Counted from the stretch's first letter, positions 1 through 8,668 are shown. The stretch is 64,000 bases of DNA from Pseudomonadales bacterium (GCA_022827905.1 JAJEIQ010000071.1:20989-84988), one strand, 5' to 3'. Made by a program: numbers and translations. The notes: a model not told the origin generated them from the sequence alone.

Positions 1-537
1 AAGGTCCGGGCCGAGGATTCCGGCCTGCACCCGGGCGGCGCGGGACACCGGGTCGAGTTCCAGCACCCGGTTGAGGCGATCGAGATCGACCGTCACGACG
101 GTGTCGGCCCCCTCCGGCGCATTGACACCCCAAACCACGGACGTGCCGCCGCCGTAGGGCACCACCACATGGCCTTGCTCGTCAGCCCAAGCCAAGGTTC
201 GTTCGAGTTCCTCTTCGCTGGCCGGATGGGCCACCGCGTCAGGCGGATTCTCGAAGCGGCCGCGCAGTGCCGCCAGCAGTTCCAGTGAATGGCCGCCGTA
301 GGTGTGCAGCAGCCGGTCCTCCGCATCCGTGCTCACCCAGCCTTGCAGGGCCGAGGGCACCTTGAGACGCGGCGCTCGAATGTCGATGTCGGCCAAGTCC
401 GGCACCGGCGGCGGCGTCACTTCGACACCCGTGCGCCGGGCGATGCGCTTCGCTGCCTCCTGCCGGTCGGCCAAACTGGGCTCATCGGCAGTGGAGCCCC
501 AAGTCCAGAAACTGCGTTTTCTTAGGTTTTCGGCCAC
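1..537 (-). CDS. FAD-binding oxidase, alkyl-DHAP synthase (AGPS)-like, 3' part cut by window edge
   Basis: The first 179 codons are visible; the reading frame stays open to the window edge. The protein begins near an RSFWTWG motif. It later carries VVPYGGGTSVVWG, a glycine-rich stretch typical of the FAD-binding PCMH fold in alkyldihydroxyacetonephosphate synthases and related FAD-linked oxidases. AGPS enzymes swap the acyl chain of acyl-DHAP for a fatty alcohol to make ether lipids; D-lactate or glycolate oxidase-like enzymes are alternatives because the C-terminal half is missing. I chose the GTG at 537 because GGGAGG lies a few bases upstream; the ATG at 551 is out of frame. It follows the ENPP-like gene on the same strand. 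Confidence 0.75.
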   Translation of the reverse strand, partial: MAENLRKRSFWTWGSTADEPSLADRQEAAKRIARRTGVEVTPPPVPDLADIDIRAPRLKVPSALQGWVSTDAEDRLLHTYGGHSLELLAALRGRFENPPDAVAHPASEEELERTLAWADEQGHVVVPYGGGTSVVWGVNAPEGADTVVTVDLDRLNRVLELDPVSRAARVQAGILGPDL

Positions 538-637
538 GATGCGCCTCCCATGATTCTTGCCGGATGTTAACCCGGCTGGCCCTCTAGCGGTGCTTGGACC
601 AGCGACCGCCGCGGGCACCAGTTGCTCGGTCCCGGCG

Positions 638-1885
638 TCAATCCGAGCCCGCATGGCTAGAGCCGCCGATGCCGGCAATGGGCGTGCCTTCGGAATGCGC
701 GGGCGGGTCGATGTTGAGCAGGCGGGCGACGGTGGCGGCGATGTCGATCTGATGGGCGGGGGGGAGCCGTGCACCTGCCTCCACGCCGCGGCCGAGGGCG
801 AGGAGGACGCCGCCCATGTGGGGATGGTCGGGGGGATAGCCGTGGCCGCCAGGGGACAGGCAGCGTCTGGGAATCAACGCGCATAGAGGGTTGGATGGCG
901 GCGTCAGCACATAGGGCGGGACGGTGGTGACCACGAGGTCGCCGGTTCGGCCCTCGTGGCGCAGGCGCCAGGCGGCGGGGATTTCGTCGCGCCGATGGAC
1001 GCTGACGTTCTTCAAGGTAGCAAGGGCTGCGGCGGCGGTTTCCAAGTCTTGCGCATCCTCCAGATAGACGTTGGCCACCGCCGAGCCGAGCACTCGGGCT
1101 TCGACGCCTGCATCGGCCAACGGGGCGGCGGCGTCAATCAACTGGCCCGTGTCCGTCATGCCGTGGTCGCTCAATACCAGGAGCGTCAGGGTGGGCCACA
1201 GTTCCAAGGAATCGATGCCAGCCAGCAGTTGTCCGAGGGCGGCGTCCTGAAGTCTGAGCTGCTCAGCCACGGCGGGGTCCGCCGGCCCGGTGCGGTGGGC
1301 GACGGAGTCAACGCCTGCCCAATAGCTCATGATGAGCCGTGGGCGTTGCGCTTGCGGCAGCCGCAGCCAACGGAGCATCTGCTGGACCTTTTTCGCCTCG
1401 GGCCGGTTCGGGTCGAAGGGCGATACGCGGTGGCGGGCGCTGATGCCATTCCAGTCGGTCTCGGAGCCGATCCAGAAGTAGGCGGCGGCGGGCAGCCCTT
1501 GGCGCTCCGCCGCCGCCCAGAGGGGTTCGGCCTTGATCCACTCGGCGTCGTCTTCGTAGCGGTAAACGCCCCGCTCGGCATCCTCGAAGTGGTTGTCGAT
1601 CACGCCGTGGACATCGGGCCAGGTGCCGGTGGCGATGGAGACGTGGCCGGGGAAGGTGTTGGAGGGATAGACCGGGATCAGGCGCTCCGCCCGCGCCCCT
1701 TCGCGCTGCATGCGTTGCATGGCTGGAAGCGGGGCGGCGTCGAGGAAGTCGTGACGTACGCCGTCCATGGAGACCAGCACTACTGTCCCGCCGCCGGCTT
1801 TCGCGATCCCGATGGCGAGGGTGCCCAGTAGGACGAGCAGCACTTGAATGAGCCGCTTGGCGCAGCGATGGGCGAGGGGTTTCAT
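638..1885 (-). CDS. ENPP-like alkaline phosphatase superfamily phosphodiesterase, exported
   Basis: The 415-residue protein starts with basic residues and a hydrophobic stretch (about 10-28), so it is probably exported or anchored. The alkaline-phosphatase-fold metal and nucleophile sites are visible: D41 in VSMDGVRHDF, the nucleophile T77 in PSNTFPGHV, a VDSVAHRTGP segment, LSDHGMTD, and a late GGHGYPPDHP histidine motif. These are the signatures of nucleotide pyrophosphatase/phosphodiesterases (ENPP), two-zinc enzymes that cut phosphodiester or pyrophosphate bonds outside the cytoplasm. The substrate (nucleotide or lysophospholipid) cannot be read from the sequence. It lies 100 bp upstream of the AGPS-like gene on the same strand, so a lipid role is possible but only inferred. 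Confidence 0.88.
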   Translation of the reverse strand: MKPLAHRCAKRLIQVLLVLLGTLAIGIAKAGGGTVVLVSMDGVRHDFLDAAPLPAMQRMQREGARAERLIPVYPSNTFPGHVSIATGTWPDVHGVIDNHFEDAERGVYRYEDDAEWIKAEPLWAAAERQGLPAAAYFWIGSETDWNGISARHRVSPFDPNRPEAKKVQQMLRWLRLPQAQRPRLIMSYWAGVDSVAHRTGPADPAVAEQLRLQDAALGQLLAGIDSLELWPTLTLLVLSDHGMTDTGQLIDAAAPLADAGVEARVLGSAVANVYLEDAQDLETAAAALATLKNVSVHRRDEIPAAWRLRHEGRTGDLVVTTVPPYVLTPPSNPLCALIPRRCLSPGGHGYPPDHPHMGGVLLALGRGVEAGARLPPAHQIDIAATVARLLNIDPPAHSEGTPIAGIGGSSHAGSD

Positions 1886-1948
1886 GTGCGAAGCTTGCCC
1901 TGAAACCGTGCTATCTTACCCGGCAATTTTTTCCAGCGATTCCCAACC

Positions 1949-2152
1949 ATGGCCACACCAACCACCCAATTGCCCATCGACTACAAGGGCAAGCGCTATT
2001 CCGGCGTCTATTCCGTTTCCGGCACCCTGATGATCGCCCGCATTCCCGGCATCAGCTCCAAAAGCGGCGAAGTGGGCGACGATGAAGGCGCCACCGCCCG
2101 TGATCTGCTGACCGCCATCCTGGACGATGCGGACAGCGCCGGGCGGCTATAG
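1949..2152 (+). CDS. Small conserved-looking hypothetical protein
   Basis: A 67-residue ORF begins with ATG and encodes a hydrophilic protein with a YKGKRYSGVYSV start and an acidic DDEGATARDLL region. It has no signal peptide or membrane segment. It is divergent from the ENPP-like gene, and its stop overlaps the sulfotransferase 3' end by 6 bp. Balanced amino-acid composition and position support a real gene, but no clear ribosome site is seen. Function unknown. Confidence 0.6.
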   Translation: MATPTTQLPIDYKGKRYSGVYSVSGTLMIARIPGISSKSGEVGDDEGATARDLLTAILDDADSAGRL

Positions 2153-3001
2153 GCAGCCACATCCCCCGGAGCGAGGGCGTCCCGCCCTCGAATTGAGTCC
2201 TCGGCTTCTGAGGTAGCGGCGCGTCTTGAGGCGGTAGCGCAGGTTGGTCTCCCAGCGCCGTAGCGGGGACGGGGGCGTTTCCTTGTAGGTTTGGCGGTAG
2301 GGGGCGACGCCTTCGAGCAGGGCAGTCCAGGCGTCGTCGGTTTCGTAGCCGAAATCGATCAGGCTTTGGGTCAGGTCCGGGTGGTCTTCGAGCTGGCCCT
2401 TGATTCGGGGCAGGTGGCTGCGCCAGCCGTCCAGGCGGGAGGCGTCGAAGGGACGGGCGCCGTTGAGCGACGCTTCGGCCAAAGATGGCACGGCGGCGTC
2501 CTCTGGGTACTCGACAAAGGCGCGGCAACGGGTCAGGAATGGCAGCCGAGCCTCGATGTCCGCTTGCACGGCATCCGGTGCGGTGATCAGGGACTCAAAG
2601 CGGATGACGGTGAAGCGCGGGTGCTCCGCCAGGCGCTTGATGGCAGCGGCATAGGCGCGCCAGCGCTGGAAGCTTGCGAAGTACACGTCCGGGCGATCGC
2701 GGTGGCGGCTCGTGACCACCGCCCGGGGGTCGCGCAGCATGGCGATCAGATAGGTTTCGCCATCGCGCAGGAAGGCGGGGATGATGCGCGTGGTGTCCGG
2801 CGGTTTTTTCGTCAGGTAGAGGGTTTCGCCGGGCGGCACCGGCGCCAGAAGGGAGGTTTCGTGCTCGCCGCGGCCGCTGAAGGCGTAGCTGTACCAGAGC
2901 AGTTCCATCATCAGGGTGGTGCCGCTGCGGCGGCAGCCGACGATATGGACCCGCTGCGCCTGCTGGCGGGGTGGTGCGACCTGAGGGCGTTTCAGGCCCA
3001 A
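2147..3001 (-). CDS. Sulfotransferase family protein
   Basis: The N-terminus holds HIVGCRRSGTTLMMELL, the P-loop-like 5'-phosphosulfate-binding motif of PAPS-dependent sulfotransferases. A later LIAMLRDPRAVVTSRHRD segment fits the 3'-phosphate-binding strand and serine. It should move sulfate from PAPS to a carbohydrate or other acceptor; the acceptor is unknown. The frame is open further upstream to 3115, inside aceE, but that stretch is antisense-like. I chose the TTG at 3001, giving a short overlap with the aceE stop; a CTG at 2995 is an alternative. Placement directly behind aceE suggests co-transcription without a shared pathway. Confidence 0.8.
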   Translation of the reverse strand: MGLKRPQVAPPRQQAQRVHIVGCRRSGTTLMMELLWYSYAFSGRGEHETSLLAPVPPGETLYLTKKPPDTTRIIPAFLRDGETYLIAMLRDPRAVVTSRHRDRPDVYFASFQRWRAYAAAIKRLAEHPRFTVIRFESLITAPDAVQADIEARLPFLTRCRAFVEYPEDAAVPSLAEASLNGARPFDASRLDGWRSHLPRIKGQLEDHPDLTQSLIDFGYETDDAWTALLEGVAPYRQTYKETPPSPLRRWETNLRYRLKTRRYLRSRGLNSRAGRPRSGGCGCL

Positions 3002-5661
3002 ACCGGGTCGGCCTGATCGAGGTTCAGCCCGTGCCGGCCGGCGAATTCCAAGGCCGCCTGCCCAGGTGCCAAGTTGTTCTGCGCCAGCGTGGAGAGCGCC
3101 GCGAATGCAATCCACTCCCCGGAGACCTCAAAGTAGTCCCGCAGTCGGTCGCGGGCCTCGGACAGGCCGAATCCGTCGGTGCCGAGCACGGTGTAGGCGC
3201 CGGGAATCCAAGGCGCGATCATGCCCGGCAGCGCCTTCATGTAGTCCGAAGCGGCGATGAAGACGCCGCTCTCGCCTTCGAGCAGCGCTTGCACGTAGGG
3301 CTTCTCCTCGGTGCCGCCGAGGCTCAGCATCTGCTGGCGCTCCACATGCCGGGCCTCGCGCGCCAACTCGTTGTAGCTGGTGACGCTCCAGACGTTGCTA
3401 CGCACCCCGTCGGCGCTGAGCAGGTCCCGCGCCCGTAGTACCTCGGCCATCACCGCGCCGCTGCCGAACAGGTTGACCGTGGCGCCCTCGGCGCGGTCGA
3501 AGCAGTACATGCCTTGCAGCACGCCGTCCTCAACGCCCTCGGGCATCGGCGGCATCGAATAGGCTTGGTTGGTCAGGGTGATGTAGTAGAAGACGTCCTG
3601 GCGCTCCTGGTACATGGCACGGATGCCGTCGCGCACGATCACCGCAATCTCGTAGGCGAAGGCCGGGTCGAAGCTCTTGAGGTTGGGCACCGTGCTGGCG
3701 ATCAGTTGCGAGTGGCCGTCCTGGTGCTGCACCCCTTCGCCGTTCAAGGTGGTGCGCCCGGAAGTGCCGCCGAGCAGGAAGCCCTTGCACATCATGTCGC
3801 CGCAGGCCCAGATCATGTCGCCGACCCGCTGAAAGCCGAAGATGGAATAGAAGATGTAGAACGGAATCATCGGCAGGCCGTAGTTGGCGTAGGCCGTGCC
3901 GGCGGCGAGGAACGAGGCCATGGCGCCGGTCTCGCAGATGCCCTCCTGGAGAATCTGGCCGTCCTCGGACTCCTTGTAGGGGGCGATGGTGCCGAAATCC
4001 ACCGGCTGGTAGCGCTGCCCCTCCGGTGAGTAGATGCCGGCTTGGGGAAACAGGCCGTCCATGCCGAAGGTGCGCGCCTCGTCCGGCACGATGGGCACGA
4101 TGTAGCGGCCGAGGCGCTTGTCGCGCAGCAGGCGGGAGAGCATGCGCACCACCACCATGGTGGTTGAAGCCTCCCGCTCCGATCCCTTCAGGAGGTCTGC
4201 GAACAGCTCCAGTTCGGGTGCCTTCAGGCGCTCGCAGCGCACCTCGCGGCTCGGCATGGAGCCGCCGAGCGCCTCGCGCCGCGCCCGCAGGTAGCGCATC
4301 TCCCGGGAGTCCTCCTCCGGGCGGTAGAAGGCGGCACGCAGCACGTCCTCATCCGATAGGGGAATGTCGAAACGCTTGGCCAGTTCCCGTCGCTCATCGG
4401 GGTTGAGGTACTTTTTCTGGTGCACCGTGTTGGCCCCCTCGGCGCCGGGACCCAAGCCATCGCCCTTGACGGTCTTGAGCAGCACCACGCAGGGCTTGCC
4501 GCGCACTTCGGCGGCTTGGCGGAAGGCGGCGTAGATCTTGCGGTGGTCCTGGCCGCCGCGCTGGATGGAGCGAACTTCCTCATCGGTGAGGGTCTTCATC
4601 AGTTCGCGCAGTTCCGGCGTGTGTTCCACCCAGTGCTCGCGCACCGCGTCGCCGGGAGAGACGGTGTACATCTGGTAGTCGCCATCCACCGCCTGCTCCA
4701 TGCGCGCCTGCAGGACGCCGTGGTGGTCGCGGGCCAGAATCGGATCCCAGCCGCCGCCCCAGATTACCTTGATGACGTGCCAATCCGCGCCCCGGAAGGA
4801 GCGCTCCAGTTCCTGGATGATCTTGCCGTTGCCGCGCACCGGTCCGTCGAGGCGCTGCAAATTGCAGTTGACCACCAGCACCAGGTTGTCGAGCTCCTCG
4901 CGGCTGGCGATGTTGATGGTGCCGAGCACTTCCGGTTCATCCGCCTCGCCATCGCCGATGAAGGCCCAGATCTTGCCGTCTCCCGACTTCTTAAGGCCCC
5001 GGCTTTCCAAGTACTTGGCGAACCGCGCCTGATAGATGGCGCAGGGGGTGGACAGGCCCATGCTGGCGGTGGGCATGGTCCAGAACCAAGGCAGTCGCCG
5101 GGGATGGGGATAGGATGGCAGGCCGCCCCCCTGGCCGAGTTCGCGGCGAAAGTTGGTGAGCTGGGTTTCGCTCAGGCGGCCTTCCAGGAAAGCCCTTGCG
5201 TAGATGCCGGGCGAGGTGTGGGCTTGGAAATGCACCTGGTCTCCGTCACCTGGCTCGGTGCCGGCGCGGAACAGGTGGTTCAGGCCCACCTCCATCATGG
5301 TCGCTGCGGACAGGTAGGTGGCGATGTGCCCTCCCACTCCGGAACCGCTGTCGAAGGCCTGCAGCACCATGGCCACCGCGTTCCAGCGGATCACGTTGCC
5401 GATGCGCGTCTCAAGCTCGATGTCGCCGGGGTACTCGGGCTGGTCCTTCAAGTCGATGGTGTTCTTGTAGGGCGTGTTCAGCGCCGCTTCTGTCAACACG
5501 ACGCCTTGGCGGCTGAGGCGTTGCTGAAGACCGAGCAGCAGGGTCCGAGTCTCCTCCTCGCCACGGTTCTCAAGCACGTCGTCCAGGGCCTCGAACCACT
5601 CCTGCTGCTCAAGCCGCCATTCGTCGTCGATTGGCCGGTCGCTGTGTGGGGTGGCGGGCAT
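2992..5661 (-). CDS. aceE: Pyruvate dehydrogenase E1 component, homodimeric type
   Basis: The 889-residue length matches the AceE family. The thiamine diphosphate motif is clear: GDG at residues 236-238 and NCN at 265-267, with the family's NCNLQRLDGPV continuation. SYPHPRRLPWFW and ASMGLSTPCAIYQARF are also typical. AceE decarboxylates pyruvate and acetylates the lipoyl domain of E2 (AceF) in the cytosolic pyruvate dehydrogenase complex. No aceF or lpd is next to it: the downstream gene is a sulfotransferase and the upstream one an EEP-family protein 9 bp away. The E2 and E3 genes must lie elsewhere if the complex is functional. Confidence 0.97.
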   Translation of the reverse strand: MPATPHSDRPIDDEWRLEQQEWFEALDDVLENRGEEETRTLLLGLQQRLSRQGVVLTEAALNTPYKNTIDLKDQPEYPGDIELETRIGNVIRWNAVAMVLQAFDSGSGVGGHIATYLSAATMMEVGLNHLFRAGTEPGDGDQVHFQAHTSPGIYARAFLEGRLSETQLTNFRRELGQGGGLPSYPHPRRLPWFWTMPTASMGLSTPCAIYQARFAKYLESRGLKKSGDGKIWAFIGDGEADEPEVLGTINIASREELDNLVLVVNCNLQRLDGPVRGNGKIIQELERSFRGADWHVIKVIWGGGWDPILARDHHGVLQARMEQAVDGDYQMYTVSPGDAVREHWVEHTPELRELMKTLTDEEVRSIQRGGQDHRKIYAAFRQAAEVRGKPCVVLLKTVKGDGLGPGAEGANTVHQKKYLNPDERRELAKRFDIPLSDEDVLRAAFYRPEEDSREMRYLRARREALGGSMPSREVRCERLKAPELELFADLLKGSEREASTTMVVVRMLSRLLRDKRLGRYIVPIVPDEARTFGMDGLFPQAGIYSPEGQRYQPVDFGTIAPYKESEDGQILQEGICETGAMASFLAAGTAYANYGLPMIPFYIFYSIFGFQRVGDMIWACGDMMCKGFLLGGTSGRTTLNGEGVQHQDGHSQLIASTVPNLKSFDPAFAYEIAVIVRDGIRAMYQERQDVFYYITLTNQAYSMPPMPEGVEDGVLQGMYCFDRAEGATVNLFGSGAVMAEVLRARDLLSADGVRSNVWSVTSYNELAREARHVERQQMLSLGGTEEKPYVQALLEGESGVFIAASDYMKALPGMIAPWIPGAYTVLGTDGFGLSEARDRLRDYFEVSGEWIAFAALSTLAQNNLAPGQAALEFAGRHGLNLDQADPVWA

Positions 5662-5670
5662 GGGTCGCCC

Positions 5671-6474
5671 TCAGCGTGGCGTCAGCGTCACTGCGACGGG
5701 CCGGTGATCCGACAGATGGCAGTCGAGCACGGCGTGATCGTCCACCCGGATGCCCGGGGTGACCAGCACGTGGTCGAGGGCCAGGGCCGGACTCCAAGCT
5801 GGCCAGGTGGGCTCAGGGGCCGCCGCCGAACGCAAGGGTGAATGCCGCAACGGCGAGCGCGACAGCAGGCGCGCCAAGAGGCCGTTCATGTCGCCCATGA
5901 CCACGGCGTGGTCCTCGTGGCGAATCAGCTCCCGAACATAGGCGAGCTGGGCTTGCCGGGAGACGCCGCCCAAGGACAGGTGCAGCAGCACCACCAGAAT
6001 CTCCGCCCCTTGGCAGGGCAGGCGCACGACGATGGCGCCCCGGCCCGGAATCAGGCCGGGCAGCTTGTGGTCCTCGAGGCCGTGCGGCTTCACCCGCGTC
6101 AGCAGGCCGTTGCCGTGCTGGGCGAGCGGGCCGAGGTCGCGGTTCAACTGGGCGTACCAATAGGGGAAACCGGCCCGCGCCGCGAGGTACTCCACTTGGT
6201 TGACGAAGCCGCTGCGCAGGCTGCCGCCGTCCACTTCCTGCAGGGCCACGAAGTCATACCCCGCCACCACGTCAGCGATGCGCTGCAGGTTTTGCTGGCG
6301 GCTGAAGTGGGGCAGGACGTGCTTCCAGCCCTTGGTCACGTACTGGCGGTAGCGGCTGGTCTTGATGCCGACTTGGATGTTGAAGCTCAGCAGGCGCAGC
6401 GCAGCGCCTTCGGCGCTGCGTTCGAGTTGCTGCGCAACTCGGCGCTTTGGGGGTTGGCTCAGTGGCACCGGCAT
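5671..6474 (-). CDS. Endonuclease/exonuclease/phosphatase family protein
   Basis: The EEP-fold metal-enzyme motifs appear in order: LLSFNIQVG, FVALQEVDGG, NGLLTR, VVMGDMNG, LDHVLV and LSDHRPVAV, covering nearly all of the 267 residues. Such enzymes hydrolyse phosphodiester bonds in nucleic acids or lipids with Mg2+; the substrate is not clear. A homolog beside DsbA and cytochrome c4 is known in Pseudomonas-type genomes, which supports the orthology. Residues about 12-25 are encoded by two tandem perfect hairpins (see repeats), an odd insertion in front of the catalytic fold. No ATG, GTG or TTG lies between that element and the fold, so ATG 6474 is kept. Confidence 0.88.
   Translation of the reverse strand: MPVPLSQPPKRRVAQQLERSAEGAALRLLSFNIQVGIKTSRYRQYVTKGWKHVLPHFSRQQNLQRIADVVAGYDFVALQEVDGGSLRSGFVNQVEYLAARAGFPYWYAQLNRDLGPLAQHGNGLLTRVKPHGLEDHKLPGLIPGRGAIVVRLPCQGAEILVVLLHLSLGGVSRQAQLAYVRELIRHEDHAVVMGDMNGLLARLLSRSPLRHSPLRSAAAPEPTWPAWSPALALDHVLVTPGIRVDDHAVLDCHLSDHRPVAVTLTPR
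6400..6441. repeat. Two tandem perfect hairpins inside the EEP gene 5' end
   Basis: The first hairpin has 9-bp arms (6400-6408 and 6412-6420, core GCAGCGCC/GGCGCTGC) around a TTC loop. The second has 8-bp arms, CGAGTTGC at 6423-6430 and GCAACTCG at 6434-6441, around a TGC loop. Two bases separate them. They look like a REP-like or palindromic mini-element inserted in frame. Confidence 0.7.
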
Positions 6475-6496
6475 TGAGCTTCGCCTGCGGTTCAGC

Positions 6497-7150
6497 TTAC
6501 TCGCCAGCTGCCTCGTTGGTGGAGGCGCGTTCTGCGTCGATCAGAAAGCTGGCCACGTCGAGCATCGCCTGGTAGCTGCCGCCCGCCATCCTAGTGTCGA
6601 TGCGGAACTTGCCGTTGACCACCAGGCTGGGGGTTCCGGTGATGCCGTAGGCCTTGCCAGCCGCCTCGGCGCGCCGCACTTGGCCTTGCACACTGAACGA
6701 GGTGAGCGCCGCTTCGAAGTCCCTGCCCTCGACTTCGGCCATGTTGGCGAAGAAGCGAGCGGCAAGCGAGCGGTCAAGGAGATTCTGCCCGCGTTCGTGC
6801 AGCGCTTCGAAGATGCCGCCATGCACCTGCTCCAGAACCCCGAGCTGTTCGGCGGCGTAGAACAGGCGGGCGAATTCCGCCCACTGGGAGTTGAACACGG
6901 CGGGCACCCGCCGAAACGCCACGCCGTCGTCGAGCTTGGCCTGCCAGGCCTCGATGTAGGGTTCGAAGGTGTAGCAGTGGACGCAGGCGTAGCTGAACAC
7001 CTCGACCACTTCAACCCGGTTCGCGTCGGCGGTGTCCACCGGCACGGGCAGCCGCTGGTAGTGGACGCCCTCCTGAAAGGCCGGCTCGGCCTGGCAGACG
7101 CAGGCGGCAAGAGCGGCAGCGACGCCGAGCAGCAACTTGAATCGACGCAT
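6497..7150 (-). CDS. dsbA: Thiol:disulfide interchange protein DsbA family, CVHC active site
   Basis: The 217-residue precursor has a signal peptide (about 1-21, cleavage near CQA-EP). The active-site dithiol is C56-V-H-C59 within FSYACVHCYTFEP, and the GITGTPSLVVNGKF segment supplies the cis-proline loop. DsbA oxidises cysteine pairs in exported proteins in the periplasm and is re-oxidised by DsbB. Most gammaproteobacterial DsbAs have CPHC; valine at the first X position would be expected to change the redox potential. It is followed on the same strand by the EEP gene and preceded by cytochrome c4, the gammaproteobacterial order. Confidence 0.92.
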   Translation of the reverse strand: MRRFKLLLGVAAALAACVCQAEPAFQEGVHYQRLPVPVDTADANRVEVVEVFSYACVHCYTFEPYIEAWQAKLDDGVAFRRVPAVFNSQWAEFARLFYAAEQLGVLEQVHGGIFEALHERGQNLLDRSLAARFFANMAEVEGRDFEAALTSFSVQGQVRRAEAAGKAYGITGTPSLVVNGKFRIDTRMAGGSYQAMLDVASFLIDAERASTNEAAGE

Positions 7151-7168
7151 GGCGTTCTCCTTTGGTGG

Positions 7169-7873
7169 TCAGTCCGCCGCGCTGCTGTGGCCCGCGGCCG
7201 GTGCCGAGGCGTGGTCGGCGGGCATCAGGCCTTGCAGGTAGTCGGCCAACAGGCTGATCTCCTTGTCGGTCAGACCGCGCGCGGCGTCGCGCATCATGCC
7301 GCCGTAGTCTTCGTCCGTCCGGCGCTCGGCTTCGCGGAAGGCTTTGAGTTGAATCTCGGTGTAGGCCGCCGGTTGGCCCCGGAGGCGCGGGAAGCCGGCC
7401 GGCGCGTTGCCGCCGCCGGACGGCGAGTGGCAGGCCATGCAGGCTGGCACCCGGCGTTCCAGGATGCCGCCGCGATAGATGGCTTGCGCCTGGGCGATAG
7501 CCTCATCGTCGCCCTCAGCCTGCTTGATCTTGCCGGGCAGGGAGGCGTAGTAGGCCGCGAGATTTTCCAGATCCTTGTCGGACTTGCCGGTGAGCTGGCC
7601 GGTCATCAGCAGGATGGGGCGCTCGTTGGATTGGATGAGTTGCATTTGGCGCAGCAGGTATCTTTCATTCTGCCCGGCCAAATCCGGGTAGGTGGGGTCC
7701 AGGCCGGTGGCGCCGTCCATGCCGTGGCAAGCCGAGCAGGCCAGGGACAGCGCCTTGCCTGCCGCCGGGTCGCCTGCCCCGTGGGCGGTGGTCGCCAAGC
7801 TGAGGCAAAGAGCGACCCAAGCCGTTTGAATTGTCCGAACCCAATGAAACCCCATGAAACCTTGTTCTCCCAA
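7169..7873 (-). CDS. Diheme cytochrome c4
   Basis: The protein has an N-terminal signal peptide and two c-heme sites, CSACH at residues 46-50 and CMACH at 145-149, each in a cytochrome c class I half. Methionine ligands are available in both halves (ILLMTGQLTGKSDKD and the YGGMMRDAARGLTD region). Cytochrome c4 is a periplasmic electron carrier to terminal oxidases. Start at 7873 follows the long frame; an internal ATG at residue 7 (7855) is equally plausible. It lies 18 bp upstream of dsbA, so the pair is probably co-transcribed, and it is divergent from engB. Confidence 0.9.
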   Translation of the reverse strand: MGEQGFMGFHWVRTIQTAWVALCLSLATTAHGAGDPAAGKALSLACSACHGMDGATGLDPTYPDLAGQNERYLLRQMQLIQSNERPILLMTGQLTGKSDKDLENLAAYYASLPGKIKQAEGDDEAIAQAQAIYRGGILERRVPACMACHSPSGGGNAPAGFPRLRGQPAAYTEIQLKAFREAERRTDEDYGGMMRDAARGLTDKEISLLADYLQGLMPADHASAPAAGHSSAAD

Positions 7874-8004
7874 CTTCGTCGAGCCTTGTCAGGCGCGGTG
7901 CGTCAACCCTTGCTGCGCGAACGCATAGAATGGCCTAAGTTCGGCCCGTCGAATCGACCGCGCCGAAACCGGGCGCGGATTATACCCAAACCGGAGCGGA
8001 TGCA

Positions 8005-8628
8005 GTGACGGCCTTGGACCATCGCTTAAACATGGAGTTTCTGGCCAGTGCGCCGGACTTGGCGCGGTGCCCGGCGGGGGAGGCCCCAGAAGTGGCCTTC
8101 GCTGGCCGCTCCAATGCCGGTAAGTCCAGCGTGCTCAACCGCCTCACCGGCGACCGGCACACCGCCAAGGTGAGCAAAACCCCTGGCCGTACCCGCCTGC
8201 TCAACTTCTTCGCCTTGGAAAACGGCGCCCGCCTCGTGGACCTGCCCGGCTACGGCTACGCCCGGGCCTCCGCCAAGTCCCAAGCCAAGTGGCAGGCTGC
8301 GGTCAACGAGTACCTGAGCTTTCGGGAGCAGTTGGCGGGCGTGGTCTTGGTGACCGACATACGCCATCCCGGCATGGCGTTCGATGCCGAGTTCATCGAC
8401 TGGGCGCTGGCCTCCGAGATGCCGCTGCACGTGCTGCTGAACAAGGCCGACAAACTCAAGCGCGGCGCCCAAGGACGGGCGCTGGCAGCCTATCGCAAGC
8501 GGCTCGGTGGAGCGGCCACGGCACAGCTCTTCTCGGCATTGCGCGGGCAGGGGAGCGCTGAACTCGCCGCCTTGGTGGAGGGCTGGCTGGCCAACGCCAG
8601 CGACGCTGCAGCGCATCGCTTGCGCTGA
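8005..8628 (+). CDS. engB: Ribosome biogenesis GTP-binding protein EngB/YsxC
   Basis: The 207-residue length matches the family. G1 is GRSNAGKSS at about 34-42, G3 is DLPGYGYA at about 79-86, and G4 is NKADK at 146-150. EngB is a TrmE-Era-class GTPase needed for late 50S subunit assembly. The GTG at 8005 begins MTALDHRLNMEFL; the ATG at 8000 is out of frame. The region 7874-8004 holds the divergent promoters for this gene and cytochrome c4. Confidence 0.95.
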   Translation: MTALDHRLNMEFLASAPDLARCPAGEAPEVAFAGRSNAGKSSVLNRLTGDRHTAKVSKTPGRTRLLNFFALENGARLVDLPGYGYARASAKSQAKWQAAVNEYLSFREQLAGVVLVTDIRHPGMAFDAEFIDWALASEMPLHVLLNKADKLKRGAQGRALAAYRKRLGGAATAQLFSALRGQGSAELAALVEGWLANASDAAAHRLR

Positions 8629-8668
8629 AGTGCGGGGGGCTGCACTCTTGACTGGTGGAGCAATCAAG

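Noticed and set aside
4420..5841. 473-residue plus-strand frame across aceE
   Set aside because: Antisense to AceE, whose TPP and family motifs are clear; no motif in the antisense frame.
6362..8008. 548-residue plus-strand frame
   Set aside because: Antisense to DsbA and cytochrome c4, which carry active-site and heme motifs.
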